64,000 nucleotides of DNA from Nitrospira sp. Its GTDB lineage: Bacteria > Nitrospirota > Nitrospiria > Nitrospirales > Nitrospiraceae. Positions 46,773 to 56,200 of the stretch are shown here, one piece after another. The stretch covers positions 124,001-188,000 of the forward strand of contig JARFXP010000003.1 of the NCBI GenBank assembly GCA_029194675.1. The letters run 5' to 3'. Position 1 is the first letter of the stretch, and each line of letters opens with the position of its first letter. Below the pieces are notes generated by a model. The model was not told the origin of the DNA, did no database searches, and worked only from the letters and a program-made list of their open reading frames with translations. The position numbers and the translations under genes are program-made.

Positions 46773-48908
46773 ATGACTACTGGTCTATTCCTAGGGTTGC
46801 TCCTGTCCCTCATGTTGTTTCTCGGGATACTGATGCGACAGCGCCAAGTGGACATCCTGAATTCAACCATCATCGCGGCCACCAATTGTAGCGTGCTGGT
46901 GACGGATGCGACGTTGTCCCGGCATCCGATCGTCTACGTCAATCCGGCCTTCCTGCTGCTGACCGGCTACGCTGAGGAAGAGGTGCTCGGGCAAACGACG
47001 TCGGTCTTGACCGGCCCGGATACAGATCGGGCCTCGCTCGAAAAGCTTGCGATGGCCCTCCAAGATGGATGGGCCTGTCGTGTGGGGTTGTGCCATTACC
47101 GCAAGAATGGCACCTCATTTTGGAATGACGTATCGCTGTCACCGGTGAAAGACCGCCAGGGCCGGGTGACGTTGGTCGTTTGGACCATGAGTAACGTATC
47201 TCAACTTGGGCAGGGCACGGAAACACCTGATAGAACCCAGTACGAAGATCTCTACACTCGTCGGCAGGTCGAACAGGCGCTCAGGGATCGCGAGACACGA
47301 CTTGATCTTGTCGCGGAGATAGGAAGGGTCGGGTTCTTTGAACAGGACCATCGGACAGATTCGCTCTCTTGGTCACCGATCCTGCGGGACATCTATGGCG
47401 TGGGTACCGATGAGCCGGCTTCATGGCAGCGCCATCTCGAGCTCGTTCATCCCGATGATCGGGACGGGGTGATGTCCACCGTCCAAACAGCCCGTGCCGT
47501 GATAGGCAATGGCCTGTCTGAGGTCGAGTACCGTTTCGTCAGACCAGACGGCGTCATGCGGCATATCAGGCTTCGTTCTCTGGCTGCGTTTGACGGCGAC
47601 GGTTCGTCGAGACAACCGACCCGCACACTCGGGACGGTCGTCGATGTGACCGATCGTAAGAACGTCGAAGTCAGGGGCCGAGAGGCAGCGAGGAGGGAAG
47701 CGATCGGCACCTTTGCCGGCGGTATCGCGCATGAGTTGAACAACGGTCTCACGGCTGTACTCGGCTTCAGCGAGTTGGCGCTTCCGGTGATTCCGGCTGA
47801 GAACAAGGCGCATCGCCATATCAGGCAGGTCATAGAGGGGGCGAAAAAATCCCGAGAACTGATCCAGCAGTTGTTGGTCTTCAGTGGGCAGAACGATCAC
47901 GGTCGGTGCCCTGTGTTCCTCCATTCCTTGGCGAAAGAGTCCCTTAGGCTCCTTCGTCCGACGATTCCCTTGTGGATTGAACTCAGAGCGCAGATTGCAC
48001 ATGCGACCAACCCTATTTCAGCCAATGCCGTGCAGCTGCAAGAGATGATGCTCAACCTGGTCGATAACGCCCTCCGTGCGATGCAGAAGACGGGAGGAAT
48101 CCTTGACGTTCAGCTTCGGAACCGGGAGTTTGTAACGGATCAGATCTTGCCTTCCGGTCGACTCCCCGCTGGACGGTACGTCTGTCTGAGCGTTCGTGAT
48201 ACAGGCGAGGGCATGGACCCTGAGAGAGTGAGTCGATTGTTCTCTTCGTTCTTGGCGCCCGAGGCGGACAGCGATGGGCCGGGTGTGGGACTAGCGGTGG
48301 TCTACGGCGTTGTCACGGCGCATAGCGGTACCCTGGTGATTGAAAGCCAAATTGGCGCCGGAACGGTCGTATCGGCCTACCTTCCCGCTCTGCCGGCTTG
48401 GGGGCCATCGACGACTCAGAAGGACGATCCGGTTCCCCATGGACACGAAAGTATCCTATTTGTCGATGACGAAGACTCCGTTGTTCGATTAGGAAGAGAG
48501 CTGTTGGAATCCCTCGGCTACCATCCGGTGGTGTGTAGAACGGCTGCCGAAGCATGGGGAGTCTTTCAAGCCGAACCCAAGCGGTTCGACTTGCTGATTA
48601 CCGATCGGACGATGCCCGGCATGAGTTGGGATCGCCTGGCTCGAGAATGTCGACGACTTCGACCGGATCTCCCTGTCATCCTCTGCACCGGGTCACATAG
48701 TGTGCCTGGTCTGGACGATGCCTGGTCACAGGGCGTGACGGAATGCCTTCAAAAACCGCTCACGTTGCATGAGCTGGCGTATGCCATCCGCAAGGCATTG
48801 GATCAGGCTACCGATTACCCGGAACCTACGGGTGCGGCGGCCAACCGCGTTCCAGAACCATCGCGGATATCGATTGAGGTGTCGGATGCCGTCGGTCCTC
48901 GTGGTTGA
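46773..48908 (+). CDS. Hybrid PAS sensor histidine kinase
   Basis: 711 aa. One N-terminal hydrophobic helix (about 4-21) probably anchors it to the membrane. PAS 1 (about 30-145) resembles a LOV domain (VYVNPAFLLLTGYAEEEVLG) but has GQTTSVLTG where LOV photoreceptors have GRNCRFLQ, so no photoactive cysteine. PAS 2 is at about 170-295. The kinase has H320 in GGIAHELNNGLTAVLG, and its HATPase domain carries LVDNALRAM and GEGMDPE. The C-terminal receiver (about 560-680) has D611 in LLITDRTMPG. It is transcribed with the single receiver that overlaps its end. Confidence 0.92.
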   Translation: MTTGLFLGLLLSLMLFLGILMRQRQVDILNSTIIAATNCSVLVTDATLSRHPIVYVNPAFLLLTGYAEEEVLGQTTSVLTGPDTDRASLEKLAMALQDGWACRVGLCHYRKNGTSFWNDVSLSPVKDRQGRVTLVVWTMSNVSQLGQGTETPDRTQYEDLYTRRQVEQALRDRETRLDLVAEIGRVGFFEQDHRTDSLSWSPILRDIYGVGTDEPASWQRHLELVHPDDRDGVMSTVQTARAVIGNGLSEVEYRFVRPDGVMRHIRLRSLAAFDGDGSSRQPTRTLGTVVDVTDRKNVEVRGREAARREAIGTFAGGIAHELNNGLTAVLGFSELALPVIPAENKAHRHIRQVIEGAKKSRELIQQLLVFSGQNDHGRCPVFLHSLAKESLRLLRPTIPLWIELRAQIAHATNPISANAVQLQEMMLNLVDNALRAMQKTGGILDVQLRNREFVTDQILPSGRLPAGRYVCLSVRDTGEGMDPERVSRLFSSFLAPEADSDGPGVGLAVVYGVVTAHSGTLVIESQIGAGTVVSAYLPALPAWGPSTTQKDDPVPHGHESILFVDDEDSVVRLGRELLESLGYHPVVCRTAAEAWGVFQAEPKRFDLLITDRTMPGMSWDRLARECRRLRPDLPVILCTGSHSVPGLDDAWSQGVTECLQKPLTLHELAYAIRKALDQATDYPEPTGAAANRVPEPSRISIEVSDAVGPRG

Positions 48909-49257
48909 TGATCAGGACCAAGTTCGTCAGCTCATCCGGGAAATATTGGAACAGGCCGGCTACGAGGTCGAAGAGGCCCGCGACGGGAAAGAGGGACTTG
49001 ACCGGTATCGGACGAGATCGACGGATCTTGTCATCATGGATATTCTCATGCCGGACCAAGACGGACTAGAGACTATCATGACGCTCCGCCGGGAGTTTCC
49101 CGATGCTCGTGTTATTGCGATGACCGGGGGAAGTGATACGATCGGCGTCCTCAATTTCTTGGACATCGCAAAAATGCTGGGAGCCAGACGGACGCTTCAA
49201 AAGCCGTTCGACCTGAACGTCCTGCTCGATACGGTTGCTGCCGAACTGGCCGTCTAA
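48886..49257 (+). CDS. Single-domain response regulator (CheY-like)
   Basis: A 123-aa stand-alone receiver (MPSVLVVDDQDQVRQLIREI) with Asp acceptor in LVIMDILMPDQDG, Thr in VIAMTGGS and Lys in TLQKPF. It overlaps the hybrid kinase gene by 23 bases, so it is its likely partner in a phosphorelay (kinase, its own receiver, then this receiver through an unknown phosphotransferase, or direct competition). No output domain. A longer frame starting at 48769 lies within the kinase gene and is rejected. Confidence 0.93.
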   Translation: MPSVLVVDDQDQVRQLIREILEQAGYEVEEARDGKEGLDRYRTRSTDLVIMDILMPDQDGLETIMTLRREFPDARVIAMTGGSDTIGVLNFLDIAKMLGARRTLQKPFDLNVLLDTVAAELAV

Positions 49258-49340
49258 ACAACTCGCCGCACACACTCAACGTTCTTCGCATTGACATCAC
49301 GACACGGTCCCGTCAGACTCCGGCATTCCATGCCCGGATC

Positions 49341-49775
49341 ATGCCCTTCATGATATTTCTGAATCTGTTTTTAGGGACCTTCGTTGCCGCAGTCGGATTC
49401 TGGCTCTTATGGGGAGGAAGCGTCTCTCCGGTCGTCGTGGTCGGATGGGCTCTGACCGTGGGGCTGTTCTTATGGTTCATGACAGAGTCGATCACGGAAC
49501 TATGGGCATGGTCTACCTTGTTGCTCGGCCTGGAAAGCTTTGCCTGGCCGTTGGTGCTGATGATTCAACTCAGAGGCCAGGCAGAATCACTTCCCGAATC
49601 TGAGATGGGAACGATCCTTTCGGCCGTCGTGCTGGGTCTCTTCTCATCTGTGTTCTGGATTTCGTTTTCTTACGGCCTGTTTAAACGAGCACGTAAGCTG
49701 GCTACGGTTGTACATGCGGAGCAGACTGCCACAGAGCCGATTTCTCGGGCGAAGCCAAAGAGGAAGGGCGTCTAA
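49341..49775 (+). CDS. Small integral membrane protein
   Basis: 144 aa with about four hydrophobic helices (FMIFLNLFLGTFVAAVGFWL, VVVGWALTVGLFLWFM, ELWAWSTLLLGLESFAWPLV, ILSAVVLGLFSSVFWISFSY) and a basic C-terminal tail (AKPKRKG) probably in the cytoplasm. No family recognised. Convergent with priA, with 2 bases between the stops. Confidence 0.7.
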   Translation: MPFMIFLNLFLGTFVAAVGFWLLWGGSVSPVVVVGWALTVGLFLWFMTESITELWAWSTLLLGLESFAWPLVLMIQLRGQAESLPESEMGTILSAVVLGLFSSVFWISFSYGLFKRARKLATVVHAEQTATEPISRAKPKRKGV

Positions 49776-49777
49776 CT

Positions 49778-52039
49778 TCATCCAGTCTCGATCGGGTCAA
49801 TGTCGACGATGAATTTGATCCGTCCTTTGCGGTACTCTCGCTCCATTTTCTGGACGGAATCATGGATTCGTCGGCTGAGGGCGGTGACAGCAGTTCCTTT
49901 TACCAAGATGCGATACTGCTGACGGCCTTTTGGACGCCGGTGTGTTGCCGGCACCGGACCTAAAACCATCACAGGCTCCTGGTCACGGGCATTCTGTTCG
50001 ATGTCCGCAGCCCAGCGCTTGGCAGCCTCTTCGACAATGCTAAGGTCTTTGCCGATTACAGAAAGCTCAGCCAGGTGGCAGACGGGCGGATACCGTAGAA
50101 GCCGACGTGCGTCGAATTCTTCAGTGTAGAATTTATTGGGATCTCCTGAGACCAAGGCTTGGACAACATAATGTGTTGGAAGGCGCGTCTGTACGATGAC
50201 ACGACCTCCGGTGGACGCCGGATATGCCAGGTTGGCGGCATCCACCAGCAAGTGATAGGTGCGCTCCGCGGCACGAAATTCAGAGATGTGCAGCCCCGAA
50301 TCTGCTTGAAGGATCCCCACCAAGCCGTAGCGGGGGAGTGGTTCCCGGCGAAACAGCGCCTGGGTACCAATCAGAACATCCCACGCGCCGGATCTGGCAC
50401 CTTTCCACAGAGCATGCGCCGACGCCGAACGCCGGAGTGTGTCGCCATCAAGCCGGGCGATTTTGACCTGTGGGAATAGGCGACGAACGTCGGCTTCAAC
50501 ACGCTCGGTGCCGTCACCAACAGGATTTATATGGGGAGTCCGGCACAAAGGGCAGAGCTCCGGCAATCGATCTGCCCTACCACAGTAACGGCAAGTGAGC
50601 TTGCCGGCCTCACGATAATAGGTCAGCGGCACGATACAGGAATCGCAACGAGAGACCCAGCCACAGTCTCTACAAGCCAAGGTCCCGGCATAACCTTTCC
50701 TATTGAGGAAGAGCAGGATCTTGGCATGGTCCTGTAGCGCTTCGTGCATCGCTCGGATGAGTTTGTGGCTGAGGAGAGTGCCTGCAGCCTCGTTGCGAAG
50801 GTCAACAAGCTCAATCGTAGGTTGAACGGCAACTTCTTGTGGCACATGGTGGATCTCAGCCTCGGGATCGAACCTCGATTCAAGGGATGGGTGAGCCGAG
50901 GCCAGGACAACAAGCGCCCGTTCGGTCTCGGCTCTCAAATAGGCGACCTCCCTGGCATGATAGCGAGGCTCCTGAGGTTCTTTCAGGGCCGGATCCTCTT
51001 CTCCTTCCACCCAGATCAGACCGATCGAACTAAGGGGCGAAAAGATGGCTGAACGGGTTCCGACGACTACCGAGTGAACCTGTTCCTGACCCTGTTGCCA
51101 CCGACTCGATTCCGAAGGTGGGCGTGCGAAGGTTACTTGGAGGTTCGTGAGTCTAGAGAGCACCTGTGTTAACCAGGATGCTCTCACGACCTCGCCGGTC
51201 AGAACCAGAGTGGATTTCTTCATTGAGTGCGCTTGCTGAATAGCGTCCACAAGCCGGCTGAGTCGGTGTTCCCACGGGGCATGGAGGACGAGTTTACTCA
51301 TGTGGTTGCTGTGAAGGCAGTGTGAGACACGCGTTTTCCATGAGGAATCGACCTCCGGGAGCGTTTCAGTGGGCAGAAGCCCATCCACCGGCGTTCGGCG
51401 ATCATGCTCGTCCAAAGTGAGCCTCCTATGCGGCGCTTGGAGTCGGACGGTGGCATTGTTGGAAGGCACGAGCTCGATCCACGACTTGTTGATGAGGGCA
51501 TCGATGCTCCGCAGGACTTTTCGCTGCCGAGTGGGTTGAAGTGTCGAAGATAGGATTCCTGGAGTTCGTCGGGCGATTCGGTCGAGAATTGGCCTCAGAT
51601 CGCCTGGACAGAGACCGGATTTCAAGGCAGCGTGGCCCTGCGCAGTGGCCAGGTATCGGGTGGGAGGCGGTTTTCGCGTTGCCATCGCGGGCAATATGAG
51701 CCGAAGACATTGGCCCCAGGGTGCAACGTAATATTCCGCGACCTTGCGAGATAGCTCGAACAGCGACGTAGGCAAGCTGAAGTCGCGATCTAGAGAGCGG
51801 ATCTCTCTAATGGAAGCGGACTTTATCTCGGTTGCAAGGTGGTCACTCAGCGAGATGACGACCCCTTCCAGCAGCGTACGCCCAAACGGGACAAGGACGC
51901 GACGCCCTATGGCGATGGTCTGAGCTAAGGAGGGGGGAACGAGATAGGTGAAGGCCTTCGCGATATGACGGGGCAGGATAACCTCTGCATAGAGTGCCTC
52001 CGTTCGACGAGGGAGAGCCGAGGTCTCATCGGAAGCCAT
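49778..52039 (-). CDS. priA: Primosomal protein PriA, helicase motifs degenerate
   Basis: 753 aa from the ATG at 52039. Replication-restart protein that binds stalled forks. The DNA-binding domain, both zinc-cysteine groups (CRDCGWVSRCDSC and CRYCGRADRLPELCPLC), VVVGTRSAIFSPLSSIGLI and LLFLNRKGYAG identify PriA. The ATPase motifs do not survive: the GVTGSGKT segment is LHAPWEHRL, DEEHD is EGEED, GSATPALE is ASAHPSLE, and the motif VI QVAGRAGR region is DAANLAYPAS. The protein probably cannot hydrolyse ATP and would act as a fork-binding scaffold, like the helicase-dead PriA known from actinobacteria. An upstream in-frame ATG (52195) adds sequence that looks non-coding. Confidence 0.9.
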   Translation of the reverse strand: MASDETSALPRRTEALYAEVILPRHIAKAFTYLVPPSLAQTIAIGRRVLVPFGRTLLEGVVISLSDHLATEIKSASIREIRSLDRDFSLPTSLFELSRKVAEYYVAPWGQCLRLILPAMATRKPPPTRYLATAQGHAALKSGLCPGDLRPILDRIARRTPGILSSTLQPTRQRKVLRSIDALINKSWIELVPSNNATVRLQAPHRRLTLDEHDRRTPVDGLLPTETLPEVDSSWKTRVSHCLHSNHMSKLVLHAPWEHRLSRLVDAIQQAHSMKKSTLVLTGEVVRASWLTQVLSRLTNLQVTFARPPSESSRWQQGQEQVHSVVVGTRSAIFSPLSSIGLIWVEGEEDPALKEPQEPRYHAREVAYLRAETERALVVLASAHPSLESRFDPEAEIHHVPQEVAVQPTIELVDLRNEAAGTLLSHKLIRAMHEALQDHAKILLFLNRKGYAGTLACRDCGWVSRCDSCIVPLTYYREAGKLTCRYCGRADRLPELCPLCRTPHINPVGDGTERVEADVRRLFPQVKIARLDGDTLRRSASAHALWKGARSGAWDVLIGTQALFRREPLPRYGLVGILQADSGLHISEFRAAERTYHLLVDAANLAYPASTGGRVIVQTRLPTHYVVQALVSGDPNKFYTEEFDARRLLRYPPVCHLAELSVIGKDLSIVEEAAKRWAADIEQNARDQEPVMVLGPVPATHRRPKGRQQYRILVKGTAVTALSRRIHDSVQKMEREYRKGRIKFIVDIDPIETG

Positions 52040-52226
52040 GCCGCATTCTAGCAGTCCGGAAATGCGAAGGACACCGGTCACACCGGTGTTCTTGGCCAGG
52101 ACAGTACCGGTTGGACAAAGTCGTTGTCTGGGGAATCCAAATGCTCGGTGCATCGCCCGTCTAACGGGCTGCGGAATCAGGTTTATTCGACACATTTCAG
52201 ACTCAGGACCTAGAGTCTCGAAGCTG

Positions 52227-52394
52227 TCAAATTCCCAGATCTTCAGATAGCCGCACTTCGGATTCGTCGAGGATTTCTTCCAGACAGGTAAAACAGGGAA
52301 AGGGGAAGCGGTTGATGGGGATGGCGCAGACTTCGCCTATCGACGACTCCTCAAGGGCAGGGCCACCGCATTTTTTGTGAATCAAGACCAACAT
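52227..52394 (-). CDS. Small cysteine-rich protein, possible zinc ribbon
   Basis: 55 aa, MLVLIHKKCGGPALEESSIG through PFPCFTCLEEILDE to GI. Cysteines at positions 9, 23, 34 and 37 (the last two as CFTC) could bind zinc. gagggaag lies 6 bases upstream of the ATG. It sits between priA and the esterase, both on the same strand. Too short to be sure; conservation would decide. Confidence 0.5.
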   Translation of the reverse strand: MLVLIHKKCGGPALEESSIGEVCAIPINRFPFPCFTCLEEILDESEVRLSEDLGI

Positions 52395-52500
52395 CAGGCT
52401 TCCCTCAGCACGAATCGGCGAACCAGCTCAAGGTGTTCTGGCCCACTGAGTCGACAGTCGCCAGGAATGAGCGCTCAGGTGAGCGCGACGGACCGCATGC

Positions 52501-53217
52501 TTATCCTTTGAGTGCTTGCATGATGAATGTGCTCAGTCGCCGTAGTACCGACTCAGGGATCTCATGCCCGCCGCGGAAGCTGTGCCACTCCACGGCGAGG
52601 CCCGATCGAGTCAGCGCGTCGCGAAGACGCTCCGCCCCGACATGTGGGAGGATATCGTCCTGCGTGCCGTGACTTTGGAACACCGGCAGTCCGTTCCGTT
52701 TCTGCATGAGAGAGCCCCAGACCGCTTGAGCCAGGAGATTTCCGGAGAGCTGCACCAATCCGGCAAACGGATAGTCGGTATGGAGCACGGCGTCGCAGGT
52801 GAGCATCGCGCCCTGTGAAAACCCGCCGATGATTGTCTTCTTGTAATCGATCGAGAGCTGTCGTGGTAACTCTTTGAGAAAAACGAGCAACCGCTCACGT
52901 GCCAGGGCCAAGCCCTGCGGAATCTCCACGGATAGATCACGAATGCGACCGGCGACGCGATCTTCCTGGATGCGCGCGAAGTCGATGATCCACCAGGCAC
53001 GCGAATCGCCGTACCCCATATTGAGGGAGAGTGGGGCTTCCGGAAAAAGCCAGCGGGTTGTTGCCGGAGCATCAATCACCTCAGCAAGCGGCACCAGATC
53101 GTCTCCCGGCGCGCCAAAGCCATGGAGGAGCATGACGAGAGGACCTTCACCGCCTCCATGACCGTCTGACCCGCCGACGAGTCGGACCTTCAAGCCACCC
53201 AATAAGGTTTCTCGCAT
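52501..53217 (-). CDS. Alpha/beta-hydrolase, carboxylesterase/phospholipase type
   Basis: 238 aa. The oxyanion region is LVMLLHGFGAPGDDLVPLAE, the nucleophile Ser is in GGFSQGAMLT, the Asp in QSHGTQDDILP and the His in FRGGHEIPE, the layout of the YpfH/Est phospholipase-carboxylesterase family. Cytoplasmic; natural substrate unknown. It starts at MRETLLGGLKVRLVGG just 11 bases after the end of the 1106-aa gene upstream, so it is probably co-transcribed with it. Confidence 0.87.
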   Translation of the reverse strand: MRETLLGGLKVRLVGGSDGHGGGEGPLVMLLHGFGAPGDDLVPLAEVIDAPATTRWLFPEAPLSLNMGYGDSRAWWIIDFARIQEDRVAGRIRDLSVEIPQGLALARERLLVFLKELPRQLSIDYKKTIIGGFSQGAMLTCDAVLHTDYPFAGLVQLSGNLLAQAVWGSLMQKRNGLPVFQSHGTQDDILPHVGAERLRDALTRSGLAVEWHSFRGGHEIPESVLRRLSTFIMQALKG

Positions 53218-53228
53218 GTGAGTTCTCA

Positions 53229-56200
53229 CTAACTCAGATAGAGATACTGCAGGAACGCCACGAGGCCATAGAATGAGGATTCGACCACGGGCTGCTGCCA
53301 TAAGGGCACAAAGGCACCCTGGCCCACCGCCTCGATGTCCTCAATGACCTGACGGGTCAGCTTCACATCGCCATCGTTTGCCGGGCCGCGATCCAGCCCC
53401 TTCAGGACAGCGTGTTTGAGTCTCCCCAGACTGGCATGGCGCGCTTGCTCCGCCGCCCGGTACAGGAGCAGCGCCGCAGCCATCGCCAGCAACACGTTGA
53501 CCACCCATCCCACCATCATCGTCAGGGGAAAATGCCAGTCGTCAAAATAACTATTGCGCGCCACCATCACGACGAGCAGGACGATGAAGGGATACCGCAC
53601 GAGCCGATTGACGACGTCGGTCCGCTGCGAAATCAGTTCGATCTTCATCAACTCCTGGGCTTTGACCACATTCTCCGGCTCCTGCCATTCGAGATCGTCC
53701 GTCAAGGCCGAAGGCCAGCCCTCCGTCACCTGATCCAGCGCGCCGATCCAGCGCCGGCAGAGGAGGACGGCATCGAATACGAACAGGTTGAGCCCCGCTA
53801 GACAGCCGTAGCTGGCCAGCGCCAGCACCAGATCCAGACGACAGCTGAACAGCCCGCGACAGGGGCCGGAAAAGTCTTCGGTCCCCAGGACTTTCCAGAG
53901 CAGCACGAAGAGCATGGCATAGACCGTCATGAGGATCAGCAGCCGCATAAGGCGGTTCAGCCCCGACCCGGCGTCACGGTAGAGGCGCCACAGAGGGCCG
54001 GCCTGCATGTCGCTCCGCCCGCCGCGCGGGGACAAGACCCATTGCACCGTCGTCAGATACCGCCGCCATCGTTCCGGATGCGCCTTGTCCGCCTCGAGGG
54101 CAAACCCGTATCGTTCCGTCATGCTCGCCAGATTCGACCGGAGATTCCACCAGCCTTTGACCAGCAGGGCCAGCGCCAGCAACGTGGCTAGGCCCCTCAG
54201 TATTTCTGTCGGCCATACACTGACCCCTTCGAACCAGTAAAACGGCTCACCCTGGTCGTGGTTCCGCAGCACCAGATCGAGCACAACCTCGTCGGCGACA
54301 AAGGCCAGCGCAAAGGCGCCCAGGGCGCCGAGTGTCAGAGCTCCCGTGTGCCGTGCCATCCACTGATGGGAAGCCTGTCTCGTCCAGAGGATGACGAAGC
54401 CGATCAAGTAGGCCAGACCTGCGGTCCCATAGAGCGCCCCGGAGGGAGGACGGCGGCCGTTCGTTTGGGGATCGTCATTGGAGAGATCCACCCGGGGTGG
54501 ATGCAGGGTGTACCCCTTTTCAATCGCGCCAACCGAGAGATCGACCGCGCCATGACGGCCGACTTCGAAGAGCCGGGGCGGTTCCTCCCCACTGAACCAC
54601 ACGCGATCCGCCGTCAGATTGGCCTTGTAGCCGCAGGGCGACAAGGGCCTGTCGGCCACCGGCTGGCTCGCGGCCTCCGGAGGACAGGTGCGCAGCGGCC
54701 ACACATGTCCCACCGCTTGAAGGATCGCGAAATAAGCGGAGGTTTGATAGCTGCTGCGGAAGGGCGGCACGTCGCGCTGCAACATGCCATACAATTCCAG
54801 CCCGTAATGGGATGCCAGCACGAGGTTCCTCGTCCAGCGGTAGTCCTCCGCATAGACCAGCCGGCTGTCGAGATCAGTCGCAAAGAATACGGCGCCGGGA
54901 AACCGCTCGCGCATGGCTTGTAGCATCAGCAACGCGTCGTAGGCGTCGCTGCCGAGGATACCGATGGCCGCGACCGGTTTGCGGCCTTCGTCCTGGTCTT
55001 CCCCTTTGCCCATGGCCTTCAAATATTTCCCGAGGTTGACCTCTTCGGTCATATCCCGTTCGATGCGGGCGGCCAGCCGTTGCGCATAATCGAACTGGCT
55101 CGTGCCGACCGGCCGTTCAAGTATCTCACTCTCGAACAAGGCGCTCTTGGCTTGCCTCGTTCCAGTCCCCTTCGCCCCCTCGCCCTTGTCTCCGCCGGGA
55201 ATCTCTCCATCGAGCCCGCGAAGATAGCTGTAGCGCCGGATGTTCAGGCCGAACCCCCGTGTCCTTGACGGGTTCCTGACTTGGAGGTCGACCGCTTGAT
55301 CATAGGTCGCACAACCGGCTTGAATTCTTGCCAGGCGATCCGCCTCGATGGCACGGTTGTCCTCTCCGGGCCGATGGGCAATGCGATGGCAGACCGCCGC
55401 GGTGAATTCGACCGGCAGCACCCGGCCGTAGAACGAATCCCACTCCCCGATCAGGACGATGGCATCGCGCTCGAACTTGACCCGTCGACGCTCAAGCTCC
55501 TGTATCATGGCCTCAAACAGATGATCGTCGGATCCGATGCTGTGTTTGAGCTCGATCCCGACCCGCAGCAGTATCCAGCAGAGCTCCGCCCGGCTCGCGT
55601 CGGGCGAGGCGCATTCGGTGGATTCCGGCGGCTTGGGCCTGACGCTGACCCCTTGCGTCAGAAGCTTAGGCATGGCCGTGGCCCAGGGTGAATAGAGTTC
55701 GACGCGGCCGCCGGAGTTGGCCCAAATCGCGTGTGCCTCCCGCCCTTGGACCGAGGCCGCTGCTTCTTCCAGGAGATTGCGGAAGGCTGAGGAGCTGCGC
55801 GGGCCGACGATTTTGAATCGCACATGCTGCTCCCGCCGGAGATCCAGGAGCACCGTCCCGTCTTCAGCCTTGCGGCAGACATGGCGTCCGATGGCGCTCT
55901 CGGTACAGAGAATGGACTGTGTGAGCCGCTGCAGTGCGGCGATAGGACGATCCCCAACGATCTCGCTGCTGATCCACAGAACGAGGACCGCCTGGGCCCA
56001 GTTTGGCTTGAGCGAACAGGTGCGCAGCCCCTCTTCATACCACTCGTATGGCAAAACCCTGCTCGCGCCGATCTGGTCTCGCCAGACGATATACGACAGC
56101 CGATCTTCCTGCCGCGGAGCATAACAGGCCACGCCGAGGGCCGAGCCGATGGCGTAGCGATCTCGGATGCGGCTTTCCCGGCTCTCCCCTGATGAGCCGC

